DNA from: an uncultured Oscillibacter sp.
Lineage (GTDB): Bacteria > Bacillota > Clostridia > Oscillospirales > Oscillospiraceae
Assembly (NCBI GenBank): GCA_910588005.1
Contig: CAJUQM010000038.1
Location: 1 to 24,061, forward strand
DNA: 24,061 bases
Direction of reading: 5' to 3'
Every line of letters begins with the position of its first letter. The first letter of the stretch is position 1. Position numbers and translations under genes: made by a program. Positions 14,255-21,411 of the stretch are shown here, piece by piece. The notes beneath the pieces are model-generated. The model was not told the DNA's origin and did no database searches. It saw only the letters and a program-made list of their open reading frames with translations.

Positions 14255-14922
14255 CAGCGCCCGCCCCCTCTCTGCCGCGTCTCCAACAGATTGACCGTCA
14301 GCAAAAAGACCGCGGATAGGGAGACGTTCACCAGCACCCATTTGAGGGTTCCGGCGCCGTCGTTAGAGCGCCAGAGCTGATAGACTGTGGTGGAGATGGT
14401 GGCGGTGCGGCCCGGTGTGTATCCGGCGATCATGGAAGTGGCTCCATACTCTCCCAGCGCCCTGGCGAAGGCCAAAACAGCGCCTGCCAGAATCCCTTGG
14501 CGGCAGACAGGCATTTGGACGTGCCAGAACACCCAGGCGTTGGAACGGCCCAGAGTCCGCCCGGCATCGGTGAGGTCACGGTCGAAACTCTCGAAAGCGC
14601 CCCTGGCGGTCCGGTACATCAGCGGAAAGGCCACAACGACAGAGGCAAAGACGGCAGACCACCAGGTCATCACCAATTTGACGCCGAGGATCTCCTGTGC
14701 CCATGCGCCCAAGGGACGCTTCGGTCCCAGCAGCACCAGCAGCAGCCAGCCTACCACCGTGGGCGGCAGTACCAGGGGCAGGGTCAGAACCACGTCCAGC
14801 AAGCCTTTTACAGGAGATGGGAGCTTGATGATCCAATGGGCTGCGGCGATGCCGAGAAAGAACACGGCGGCTGTGGAGATCGCGGCGATCCGTATGGAGT
14901 TGTAGAGGGGATACCAGTCCAT
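14254..14922 (-). CDS. modB: Molybdate ABC transporter permease
   Basis: 222 residues from ATG at 14922, with AGGAGG 6 bases upstream; the frame continues back to 14973 but that would overlap modA without a site. Five or six membrane segments. The ModB/CysT-type permease signature is present: LVLPPTVVGWLLLVLLG, then the EAA loop GRTLGRSNAWVFWHVQMPVCRQGILAG, followed by FARALGEYGATSMIAGYTPGRT. It forms the membrane channel for ModC. modA, modB and modC are adjacent and in the usual order. Confidence 0.94.
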   Translation of the reverse strand: MDWYPLYNSIRIAAISTAAVFFLGIAAAHWIIKLPSPVKGLLDVVLTLPLVLPPTVVGWLLLVLLGPKRPLGAWAQEILGVKLVMTWWSAVFASVVVAFPLMYRTARGAFESFDRDLTDAGRTLGRSNAWVFWHVQMPVCRQGILAGAVLAFARALGEYGATSMIAGYTPGRTATISTTVYQLWRSNDGAGTLKWVLVNVSLSAVFLLTVNLLETRQRGGGR

Positions 14923-14938
14923 ATCGGCCTCCTGAGAA

Positions 14939-15724
14939 TTAGTGAGGGAGGGACGTAAAGCCGGCGCTTTCAAAAACAGCCCTGGCTTCGGCGGTGGAGA
15001 GGAAATCCAGAAAGGCTTTGGCCTCCTCCGGATGAGCGGTGTTTTTCAGCACGGCGGCGGGATAGACAACATCGCCCGGTATTTTCTCCCCGGCTTCGTC
15101 CACCACCGTCAGTCCGGCGGAAAAGGCGTCGGTTGCGTAGATGACGCCGCAGTCCACCGTGCCCTCGAAGATCTGGGTGGTGACCTCTTTCGCGTTAGAG
15201 CCATATGTGAGAACGCCGGAGGCGGCTAGGGACGCTTCATGCAGGCCGTAGAAATCAAAAATATCTTGGGTGTACTGTCCCACAGGAACGTCACTATTAC
15301 CAACGGCCAGAAGTACGTTGCCGCTTTTCAGCAGCTCTGCCAGCTGGTCAAAGGTTTCGACGTGCTTGGGATTGCCCTCCGGAACAGCCAGAGTTACCTC
15401 GTTTTTCAGCAGGTTCAGCCGGGTGCCCTCCAGCAGGGAACCGGCCTCCTCCAAAGTCAGCATCTGTTTGCAGGCGGCGGAGAGAAAGATGTCACAGTCC
15501 GCGCCCTCCTGGATCTGAGCCAGCAGAGTGCCGGAGGAGTCATAAGTGGGGATGACGGTAATATCTGGGACCTTGTCCTTATATAGTTCAACGACCTGGT
15601 CTATGGTCTCCGTCATGGAGGCGGCGGCAAAGACGCGCAGTTCCACAGCGTGGGAGCCGCCGCCACAGGCGGTGAGAGGCAGGAACAGAGTCAACGCCAA
15701 GATCAGTAAAGAGATTTTCTTCAT
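14939..15724 (-). CDS. modA: Molybdate-binding lipoprotein
   Basis: 261 residues. A lipoprotein signal peptide ends in LTACGGG. The mature part is a ModA oxyanion-binding protein: LRVFAAASMTETIDQVVELY, PTYDSSGTLLAQIQEGADCDIFLSA (anion-binding Ser segments), VAVPEGNP-like ALAVPEGNPKH and GVIYATDA near the C-terminus. It captures molybdate for ModBC. GAGGGG lies 5 bases before the ATG, inside a duplicated GGGGACGG element. The leader also contains a hairpin and a 19-bp motif shared with moaA. Confidence 0.94.
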   Translation of the reverse strand: MKKISLLILALTLFLPLTACGGGSHAVELRVFAAASMTETIDQVVELYKDKVPDITVIPTYDSSGTLLAQIQEGADCDIFLSAACKQMLTLEEAGSLLEGTRLNLLKNEVTLAVPEGNPKHVETFDQLAELLKSGNVLLAVGNSDVPVGQYTQDIFDFYGLHEASLAASGVLTYGSNAKEVTTQIFEGTVDCGVIYATDAFSAGLTVVDEAGEKIPGDVVYPAAVLKNTAHPEEAKAFLDFLSTAEARAVFESAGFTSLPH

Positions 15725-15726
15725 GC

Positions 15727-15778
15727 CGTCCCCTCTTTTTTAGCATAGTGGGACCGTCCCCTTTTTCCAGGGGAGGAC
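15727..15778 (-). repeat. GGGGACGG-type palindromic repeat in the modA leader
   Basis: On the minus strand GGTCCTCCCC pairs imperfectly with GGGGACGGTCC around an A-rich loop (about 15749-15777). A second copy of GGGGACGG ends at the modA ATG and supplies its ribosome binding site. The same core forms the stem at 6390-6416. This suggests a small dispersed palindromic (REP-like) element, but only three cores are visible in this window. Confidence 0.45.
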
Positions 15779-15797
15779 CGTGATATTCGATTAAAGT
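15779..15797. promoter_or_regulatory. Shared 19-bp motif, copy 1 (upstream of modA)
   Basis: CGTGATATTCGATTAAAGT, 54 bases before the modA ATG. It matches copy 2 at 18739-18757, upstream of moaA, at 15 of 19 positions; the four differences are all transitions, and both copies have the same orientation relative to the gene. It does not resemble the ModE palindrome of E. coli. Confidence 0.5.
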
Positions 15798-15811
15798 GGA
15801 CGCTTTCCCCA

Positions 15812-15832
15812 AAACAGGCCGCCGGCCGGTTT
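15812..15832 (-). terminator. Hairpin terminator candidate after the moeA-like gene
   Basis: AAACAGGCC (15812-15820) pairs with GGCCGGTTT (15824-15832) with one internal mismatch and a 3-base loop. On the minus strand the stem ends in GTTTTGGGG. It lies 10 bases after the moeA-like stop and before the modA leader, so it would separate the two units. The T-tract is short. Confidence 0.45.
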
Positions 15833-15842
15833 GCTTTAGGAT

Positions 15843-16862
15843 TTACTTCCCAAAGGGGCATATGGGAAAGCGGCAGGGCTTGCAGCCTAGGCAAAGACCG
15901 CCTTCTCCCATAGCGGCGATCTCCGCCCGGGTGATCTCCACCCCCGCCGCGATGCGGGGGAGAATCAGGTCAAAAATGGTGGCTCCGGCGTACATGACGC
16001 AGCCCGGCAGACCCAGAACAGGTACGCCGCCGGCATAGTACCCGATCAGCAGCATTGCCCCGGGGAGGACCGGTGCACCGTAGGAGACAATCCGCGCTCC
16101 GGATGCCCGGATGCCGCCGGGGGTGTTGTCGTCCGGGTCCACGCTCATGCCGCCGGTGCAGAGGATTAGCTCGGCCCCGGTCTCCCGGACTTGGGCAATG
16201 GCGTTGGCCACGTTGTCCACGCCGTCGCCGGAATAGATGACTGCCAGCGTCTCGATACCATAGGTGGCCAGTTTTTCTTGCACCACAGGGGTAAAGGTGT
16301 CTTGAATCAGACCGGATTTCACCTCGCTGCCGGTGGCTACAATGGCGGCGGTTTTCAGCTTCCAGGGAAGCAGTTCCAGCAGCGGCTCCTGTCCTGCCGC
16401 CTCTTCGGCCGCGCGGAGCGTTTCCTCCTCGATAACGAGGGGGATGATTCGTGTTCCCGCCAGTTTGTCCCCCGGGCGGACAGCGGTGTTTCCATGGCGG
16501 GTTGCGATCATGATGTTGTCAATGGAGTTGACCGCCAGAAGATGCCGGGAATCCACCCGAAACAGGCCGCCGCAGGCGGCGGAGAGTTCGATCTTTCCCT
16601 CTTTGGCCTGGCTACGGATCATATTCTTGCTGAAGCAGAGGGCGCACAGCCGTTCTGCCGCGTCGTTTTCGTGAACCATGCCCGGAACCATCTCCCAGAC
16701 GTAGAGGTGTTCTTTCCCCATGGATAGCAGAACCGGAATATCCTCCCGCCGAACCACATGTCCTTTGCGAAACCGGGCGTCTTTATACGCTCCTTTGATG
16801 ATCTGAGTCATGTCGTGGCACAGCACGTGGCCCACGGCATCCTCCGTACGGATCAGTTTCAT
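15843..16862 (-). CDS. MoeA-like molybdopterin-binding protein with a four-cysteine C-terminal tail
   Basis: 339 residues from ATG at 16862, in a 4-base ATGA overlap with the MOSC gene. The N-terminal half (AVGHVLCHDMTQI, FRKGHVV, VRPGDKLAGTRIIPLVI) is a shortened MoeA-like part. The C-terminal half is a MoCF_biosynth domain (AIVATGSEVKSG, LILCTGGMSVDPDDNTPGGI, LPGCVMYAGATIFDLILP). It lacks the usual MoeA domain IV and instead ends C324-x2-C327-x2-C330-x4-C335, which could bind zinc or an Fe-S cluster. It probably inserts metal or otherwise handles molybdopterin. Such shortened proteins accompany selenium-dependent Mo hydroxylases, encoded here by the divergent yqeC-yqeB-selD set. Naming it moeA would overstate the case. 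Confidence 0.85.
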   Translation of the reverse strand: MKLIRTEDAVGHVLCHDMTQIIKGAYKDARFRKGHVVRREDIPVLLSMGKEHLYVWEMVPGMVHENDAAERLCALCFSKNMIRSQAKEGKIELSAACGGLFRVDSRHLLAVNSIDNIMIATRHGNTAVRPGDKLAGTRIIPLVIEEETLRAAEEAAGQEPLLELLPWKLKTAAIVATGSEVKSGLIQDTFTPVVQEKLATYGIETLAVIYSGDGVDNVANAIAQVRETGAELILCTGGMSVDPDDNTPGGIRASGARIVSYGAPVLPGAMLLIGYYAGGVPVLGLPGCVMYAGATIFDLILPRIAAGVEITRAEIAAMGEGGLCLGCKPCRFPICPFGK

Positions 16863-17293
16863 TTTACTACCTCGATTGTATCCCCGGCCCGGACGGTGCC
16901 TTCCCGAACCACAATTGCGAAGATTCCCTCGGTGGGCATGACACACCGGCCGGCGGCTTTTTTAATGGCGCAGCCGCCGTGGCACTCCTTGCCGATCTGG
17001 GTGACCTCCACTTCTGTCTCGCCGATTCGGAGGCGGGTGCCGACAGGCAGGTTTTTTAGATTGATTCCGACAGTGTTGATATTTTCCGCAAATGTGCCGG
17101 CGTCCAGCGGAACTGGGCAGGAAGCGCGCATAGTGTCTATGCTCTCCTCCGCCAGAAGACTGATCTGCCGGTGCCAGTCCCCGGCGTGAGCGTCGCCCAC
17201 AATGCCGTGGCGGAGCCTCAGCGTGATCTCCGGGACGGGGTGCTTTTGCTCCCCCTTTTTTTCGCTGATATTCACAGATGTAACCCTTGCCAT
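16859..17293 (-). CDS. MOSC domain protein
   Basis: 144 residues. Two ATGs overlap the moaC stop; the second, at 17293, has GGAGG at 7-base spacing, while the first at 17299 is only one base from it. Compact MOSC fold: LRHGIVGDAHAGDWHRQISLLA, AGTFAENINTVGINLKNLPVG, and the conserved cysteine segment IGKECHGGCAI. MOSC proteins occur as the C-terminal domain of Moco sulfurases and as free carriers of sulfur or of Moco. Next to moaC and a selenium set, a role in sulfur or selenium transfer to the cofactor is plausible but inferred. Confidence 0.9.
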   Translation of the reverse strand: MARVTSVNISEKKGEQKHPVPEITLRLRHGIVGDAHAGDWHRQISLLAEESIDTMRASCPVPLDAGTFAENINTVGINLKNLPVGTRLRIGETEVEVTQIGKECHGGCAIKKAAGRCVMPTEGIFAIVVREGTVRAGDTIEVVK

Positions 17294-17295
17294 AC

Positions 17296-17775
17296 TCATA
17301 CCTCCGCTCGGTAATCACCGCTTTTGCCTCCGGATTTTTCCAGCAGCCGGATGCCGGTGATGCGCATGTCCCTTTGGACGGACTTGCACATGTCGTAGAT
17401 TGTCAATGCCGCGGCGGATACGGCAGTCAGAGCCTCCATCTCCACGCCGGTGACGCCGGAGCAGGTGACGGCGGCCCGAATTTCCACCATGCACGGTTGG
17501 TCTGACAGGTGAAACGTGATGTCAACGCCTGTCAGAGGCAGGGGATGGCACATGGGAATCAGCTCCCATGTGTGCTTCGCCGCCTGAATGCCCGCTACCT
17601 GGGCCACTGCCAGAACATCGCCTTTTTTCATAGAGCCGGCCCGAATGCGGGCCATGGTCTCCGGAAGGATATGGATCTCTCCCACGGCCACGGCGGTCCG
17701 GTTTGTGACGGACTTTTCTGTCACATCTACCATTTTCGCCCGGCCCTGTTCATTGAAATGGGTCAGCACAGGCAT
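17296..17775 (-). CDS. moaC: Cyclic pyranopterin monophosphate synthase accessory protein
   Basis: 159 residues, ATG at 17775 with GGAGG 7 bases upstream, 3 bases after the moaA stop. MoaC landmarks: MVDVTEKSVTNRTAVA, KKGDVLAVAQVAGIQAAKHTWELIPMCHPLPLTG (active-site His), GVEMEALTAVSAAALTIYDMCKS (active-site Asp and Lys). It converts the MoaA product 3',8-cyclo-7,8-dihydro-GTP to cyclic pyranopterin monophosphate, the first stable Moco intermediate. Confidence 0.97.
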   Translation of the reverse strand: MPVLTHFNEQGRAKMVDVTEKSVTNRTAVAVGEIHILPETMARIRAGSMKKGDVLAVAQVAGIQAAKHTWELIPMCHPLPLTGVDITFHLSDQPCMVEIRAAVTCSGVTGVEMEALTAVSAAALTIYDMCKSVQRDMRITGIRLLEKSGGKSGDYRAEV

Positions 17776-17778
17776 ACG

Positions 17779-18723
17779 TCATCCTCCGATCTGGTTCATG
17801 TTTCTGGGGGTGTCGCTGGGGCGGTCCTCCAGGTGGTGTTGGCGGGGTTTTTGCAAAATGCCCTTTCGGACTGCGGTCTCCAGCGCCGCGCCGTGAAGAC
17901 CGCGCAGGGAGATTTCCCCACGGCTGTGGAGGCAGCCCTTTAGCTTTCCGTCCGCCGTTACCCGAATCCGGCGGCACTCGCCGCAGAAATTGCGGCTCAG
18001 AGGGGAGATCAGCCCCACGGTCCCCGCCGAGCCGGGCAGGCGGTATCGCCGGGCAACGCCCTGGGACGTGATCTTTTCCAGGGCAGGGACCTTTTGCAGA
18101 ACGGTCTGTCCGGGGAGGAAGCAGTCCCTTTCCCAATCCGCGCAGGGTCCCATAGGCATCAGCTCAATAAAGCGGATCTCCCAGGGGTGGTCTACCGTCA
18201 GATTCACAAAATCCTGGATCTCGTCGTCATTAAAACCGCCGATCAGGACGGTATCCAGCTTTAGGTTTTGGAAGCCTGCCGCCTCCGCCGCCCGAATTCC
18301 CGCCAGCGCCTCCTCCAGACGGCCGAGGCGGGTTATGGAAGAGAAGCGGTCGGGAAGGAGCGTATCCAGGCTGATGTTCAGCCGGTCCACACCGGCCTCC
18401 CGCAGAGGGAGGGCCAGCGCCGGCAGCAGACTGCCGTTGGTGGTGAGGCACAGCTCTTCCAGCTCCGGAATGGCCCGCAGGCCGCGGCAAATATCCAGAA
18501 TCCCCCGCCTTACCAGCGGCTCTCCGCCGGTGAGGCGGATTTTTTTGACGCCGCAGGCTGCCGCTGCCGCGCCGATCTCCACGCATTCCTCTACGGATAA
18601 GATCTCCTGGTGGGATCGCTTTTCCACGCCGTCCGGCGCCATGCAGTACCGGCAGCGGTAGTTGCACAGGTCTGTGACCGACAATCGGAGATAGTCCACA
18701 GTGCGCCCATGGGAGTCCTGCAT
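17779..18723 (-). CDS. moaA: GTP 3',8-cyclase, radical SAM
   Basis: 314 residues. The radical SAM cluster is C20-x3-C24-x2-C27 (DLCNYRCRYC), followed by RLTGGEPLVRRG and NISLDTL. The C-terminal GTP-binding [4Fe-4S] site is NFCGECRRIRVTADGKLKGCL. The chain ends in Gly-Gly, the C-terminal motif required for MoaA activity. It rearranges GTP in the first step of Moco synthesis. The start has GGAGG 7-8 bases upstream. It heads the moaA-moaC-MOSC-moeA-like unit and is divergent from yqeC. Confidence 0.97.
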   Translation of the reverse strand: MQDSHGRTVDYLRLSVTDLCNYRCRYCMAPDGVEKRSHQEILSVEECVEIGAAAAACGVKKIRLTGGEPLVRRGILDICRGLRAIPELEELCLTTNGSLLPALALPLREAGVDRLNISLDTLLPDRFSSITRLGRLEEALAGIRAAEAAGFQNLKLDTVLIGGFNDDEIQDFVNLTVDHPWEIRFIELMPMGPCADWERDCFLPGQTVLQKVPALEKITSQGVARRYRLPGSAGTVGLISPLSRNFCGECRRIRVTADGKLKGCLHSRGEISLRGLHGAALETAVRKGILQKPRQHHLEDRPSDTPRNMNQIGG

Positions 18724-18738
18724 GAGGTTTCCTCCATT

Positions 18739-18757
18739 CGTGATACTCGATTGAGAT
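18739..18757. promoter_or_regulatory. Shared 19-bp motif, copy 2 (moaA leader)
   Basis: CGTGATACTCGATTGAGAT, between the predicted moaA transcription start (about 18765) and its ribosome binding site, 15 bases before the ATG. Same orientation relative to its gene as copy 1 at 15779-15797. Its position just inside the transcript would suit a repressor site or an RNA element. Confidence 0.5.
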
Positions 18758-18771
18758 TAACGGTAAGATCT

Positions 18772-18799
18772 ATGATACCAGACTCCCGGAAAAAGTCAA
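18772..18799 (-). promoter_or_regulatory. Promoter of the moaA operon
   Basis: Minus strand -35 TTGACT (18799-18794) and extended -10 TGGTATCAT (-10 TATCAT at 18777-18772), spacer 16 bases. Confidence 0.7.
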
Positions 18800-18820
18800 G
18801 GGAATCAGAGCGCGTTTATA

Positions 18821-18850
18821 TTGACGGTGGGGACAAAAGGGTGTTATTCT
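18821..18850 (+). promoter_or_regulatory. Promoter of the yqeC-yqeB-selD operon
   Basis: -35 TTGACG (18821-18826), 18-base spacer, extended -10 TGTTATTCT (-10 at 18845-18850). Transcription would start near 18857, downstream of the in-frame ATG at 18851. That supports the GTG at 18884 as the yqeC start. It is back to back with the moaA promoter, with 21 bases between the two -35 boxes. Confidence 0.65.
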
Positions 18851-18883
18851 ATGAAAAAGACAACGGAGAAGGAGGGCGGTACT

Positions 18884-19564
18884 GTGGGATTGGCAGAGCT
18901 GCTGGAGATCCGGCCCGGTGTCACTGCCGTCATCGGCGGTGGGGGAAAAACTGCGCTTTTGCGGACGCTGGGCGAGGAGCTGGCGGGACGGGGGGAAAAG
19001 GTGGTTCTTTGCACTACGACTAAAATTTATCCCTTTCCCCGCATGAAAAATCTGGTCTCACCTACGGAGGCGGCATTGTGGGCGGCGCTGGAGGACCATC
19101 GCCTGGTATGTGCCGGAGCATGGGTCCCCGGTGGGGAGAAGCTGACGGCGCCGGAGCTGTCCATGGCCCAGCTGGCGGTTCTGGCGGACTATGTATTGGT
19201 GGAGGCAGACGGTTCCGCACAACGGCCGGTGAAAGCCCATGCGCCCCATGAGCCGGTAATTCCGCAGCAGGCAAATCAAACGATTATGATAGTAGGAGCT
19301 TCCGGATTTGGACGGCCCATTGTAGAGGCGGCCCATCGTCCGGCACGATATGCGGTCTTGGCGGATTTGCCGGAGATGGCGTCCGTCACGCCGGAGGCGG
19401 AGGCGGCGGTACTGCGGGCGGAGTCCTTACATGACAGAGTTTATATCAATCAGGCGGAGACGGCGGCGGCCCTCCGGTATGCCGCCGCCCTGGCGGGGAT
19501 GCTGGATTGTCCGGCGGCTGCGGGGTCTCTGCGGAGAGGGGAGTATATACAATGCTTACAGTGA
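18884..19564 (+). CDS. yqeC: Selenium-dependent hydroxylase accessory protein YqeC
   Basis: 226 residues from GTG at 18884, with AAGGAGG 8 bases upstream. A P-loop is present at residues 18-23 (VIGGGGKTALLRTL), then VVLCTTTKIYPFP, LAVLADYVLVEADGSAQRPVKAHAPHEPVIP and INQAE. This pattern is specific to the YqeC family. The family is known from comparative genomics to travel with yqeB, selD and molybdenum hydroxylases that carry a labile, non-selenocysteine selenium. The reaction is not established; nucleotide binding is clear from the P-loop. First gene of the operon, overlapping yqeB by 13 bases. Confidence 0.9.
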   Translation: MGLAELLEIRPGVTAVIGGGGKTALLRTLGEELAGRGEKVVLCTTTKIYPFPRMKNLVSPTEAALWAALEDHRLVCAGAWVPGGEKLTAPELSMAQLAVLADYVLVEADGSAQRPVKAHAPHEPVIPQQANQTIMIVGASGFGRPIVEAAHRPARYAVLADLPEMASVTPEAEAAVLRAESLHDRVYINQAETAAALRYAAALAGMLDCPAAAGSLRRGEYIQCLQ

Positions 19565-20361
19565 TTCGGGGAGGGGGAGATCTGGCCACCGGCATTGCCC
19601 TGCGGCTGCGGCGGAGCCATATCCAAGTAGTCATGACCGAGATCGAGCGGCCCACCGCTATCCGGCGGACGGTTTGCTATTCTACTGCAATAGTATCTGA
19701 TAAGATTGCGGTAGAAGAGACGATGGCCCGCCGGGCGGAGAACATCTTTCAGGCGCGGGAGCTGCTTAGAGAAGGCGTGGTTCCGGTGCTGGTTGATCCG
19801 GCGGGAAGCTGTATTCCCCGGCTGAGACCCGATGTGGTGGTGGACGCCATTTTGGCGAAGAAAAATCTGGGGACAAAGATTACGGACGCCCCTGTAGTGA
19901 TAGGCGTGGGTCCCGGTTTTACGGCGGGTGAGGACTGCCACGCTGTGGTGGAGACCATGCGGGGACACTATTTGGGGCGAGTAATTTATCAGGGGACCGC
20001 CATTCCCAACACCGGAATTCCGGGCCTCATCGGCGGCTTTGCCGGAGAACGGGTACTTCGGGCGCCGGCGGACGGGGTGTTCTGCCAGCTGCTGGAGATT
20101 GGCGCACAGGTGAGAGTGGGAGACGTGGCGGCTGCGGTGGCCGACCGGCCAATGGTCTGCACACTGGACGGTGTGCTGCGGGGCATTTTGGCGGACGGCA
20201 CACCGGTCCGCAGGGGGATGAAGGCCGGGGATATCGATCCCCGGTGTGAGATCGAGCACTGCTACTGTGCCAGCGATAAGGCGCTGGCTGTGGGCGGCGG
20301 CGTGCTGGAGGCGGTTTTGTCGCTGTCCGGCGTTTTGAAGGGAGGCGTAGACAATGGCTGA
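19552..20361 (+). CDS. yqeB: Selenium-dependent molybdenum hydroxylase system protein YqeB (EF2563 family)
   Basis: 269 residues, ATG at 19552 behind GAGGGGAG. It begins TVIRGGGDLATGIALRLRRS, a Rossmann-like loop related to XdhC. Other landmarks: MTEIERPTAIRRTVCYSTAI, GPGFTAGEDCHAVVETMRGHYLGRVIYQG and RAPADGVF. This is the family used as a genomic marker of selenium-dependent molybdenum hydroxylases. By analogy with XdhC it may bind the cofactor and take part in placing selenium on molybdenum; that role is inferred. Overlaps yqeC and selD on either side, so the three are translationally coupled. Confidence 0.93.
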   Translation: MLTVIRGGGDLATGIALRLRRSHIQVVMTEIERPTAIRRTVCYSTAIVSDKIAVEETMARRAENIFQARELLREGVVPVLVDPAGSCIPRLRPDVVVDAILAKKNLGTKITDAPVVIGVGPGFTAGEDCHAVVETMRGHYLGRVIYQGTAIPNTGIPGLIGGFAGERVLRAPADGVFCQLLEIGAQVRVGDVAAAVADRPMVCTLDGVLRGILADGTPVRRGMKAGDIDPRCEIEHCYCASDKALAVGGGVLEAVLSLSGVLKGGVDNG

Positions 20362-21394
20362 GAATGAAGTGAAGCTGACAAAACTGGCCAAGTGCGCCGG
20401 GTGCGGCGCAAAGGTGGGCGCCGGTGTATTGGCTCAGCTGCTGGAGGGAATCCAGATCCGGCAGGACCCCAATTTACTGGTGGGTTTTGACAAGAGCGAC
20501 GATGCCTCGGTTTACAAAATTTCGGACGAACTTGCGCTGGTGCAGACGGTTGATTTTTTTCCGCCCATTGCGGACGATCCCTATCTCTTTGGACAGATTG
20601 CCGCCACCAACGCGCTCTCCGACGTCTATGCCATGGGCGGAGAACCCAAGCTGTGCCTGAATATCATGGCGGTTCCGGCCTCGATGCCGAAGGAGGCGGT
20701 GCACCAGATGCTGCGGGGCGGGTACGACAAGGTCTATGAGGCCGGGGCGCTGATTACCGGGGGACACAGCATTTTAGATGACGAACCCAAGTATGGTTTG
20801 GCGGTGACGGGGTTTGTCCACCCGGACAGGGTGCTCACCAATTGCGGGGCGCGGCCGGGGGATGTGCTGCTCTTTACCAAGCCGCTGGGAACCGGCGTGC
20901 TGTCCACTGCCGCCAAAGCCGGCATGGCGTCCCAGGCAGCTATGGAGCAGGCATACCAGCTGATGACCACGTTGAATAAGGCTGCCCGGGATATTATGGT
21001 CAAGTACCGCATTCACGCCTGCACGGATGTAACGGGGTTTGGGATGCTGGGCCACGCCTACGAGATGGCCCAGGGGAGCGGGGTGGAGATAGAACTCCGC
21101 CCGGCGGATCTTGACTTTATTCCGGAGGCAGTGGAGCTTGCGAAAATAGGGATTCTGCCGGAGGGAATGTATCGCAACCGCACTTTTGCCGAGGCCGGTG
21201 TGGACGTCGGGGAAATACCGTTGTGGCAGCAGGATTTGATGTATGATCCACAGACTGCGGGGGGACTTTTGATGGCGGTGGACCCGTCTGATGCGGACGA
21301 TTTGTTTGCGGAGCTGGCAGAGGCTGTTCCCAGTGCCCAGCGAGCCGGCACGGTCCGGACGTACCGGGGTGGAAAACATATTTTTCTGATTTGA
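20354..21394 (+). CDS. selD: Selenide, water dikinase (selenophosphate synthetase)
   Basis: 346 residues, ATG at 20354 overlapping the yqeB stop by 8 bases. The active-site loop AKCAGCGAK holds Cys17 and Lys20, the residues numbered the same in E. coli SelD; the position is Cys, not selenocysteine. ATP and metal residues lie in GFDKSDDASVYKI and VDFFPPIADDPYLFGQIAATNALSDVYAMGG. The C-terminal domain has CTDVTGFGMLGHAYEMA and DPQTAGGLLMAV. It makes selenophosphate from selenide and ATP. Placed with yqeB and yqeC and without selA or selB nearby, its product probably feeds Mo hydroxylase maturation, though other users elsewhere in the genome cannot be excluded. Confidence 0.97.
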   Translation: MAENEVKLTKLAKCAGCGAKVGAGVLAQLLEGIQIRQDPNLLVGFDKSDDASVYKISDELALVQTVDFFPPIADDPYLFGQIAATNALSDVYAMGGEPKLCLNIMAVPASMPKEAVHQMLRGGYDKVYEAGALITGGHSILDDEPKYGLAVTGFVHPDRVLTNCGARPGDVLLFTKPLGTGVLSTAAKAGMASQAAMEQAYQLMTTLNKAARDIMVKYRIHACTDVTGFGMLGHAYEMAQGSGVEIELRPADLDFIPEAVELAKIGILPEGMYRNRTFAEAGVDVGEIPLWQQDLMYDPQTAGGLLMAVDPSDADDLFAELAEAVPSAQRAGTVRTYRGGKHIFLI

Positions 21395-21411
21395 AGACAT
21401 ATGGAGAGAGT

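Noticed and set aside
15725..15842. Molybdenum cofactor riboswitch upstream of modA
   Set aside because: Only a short hairpin and repeat cores are seen; the leader is too short for the multi-stem Moco riboswitch.
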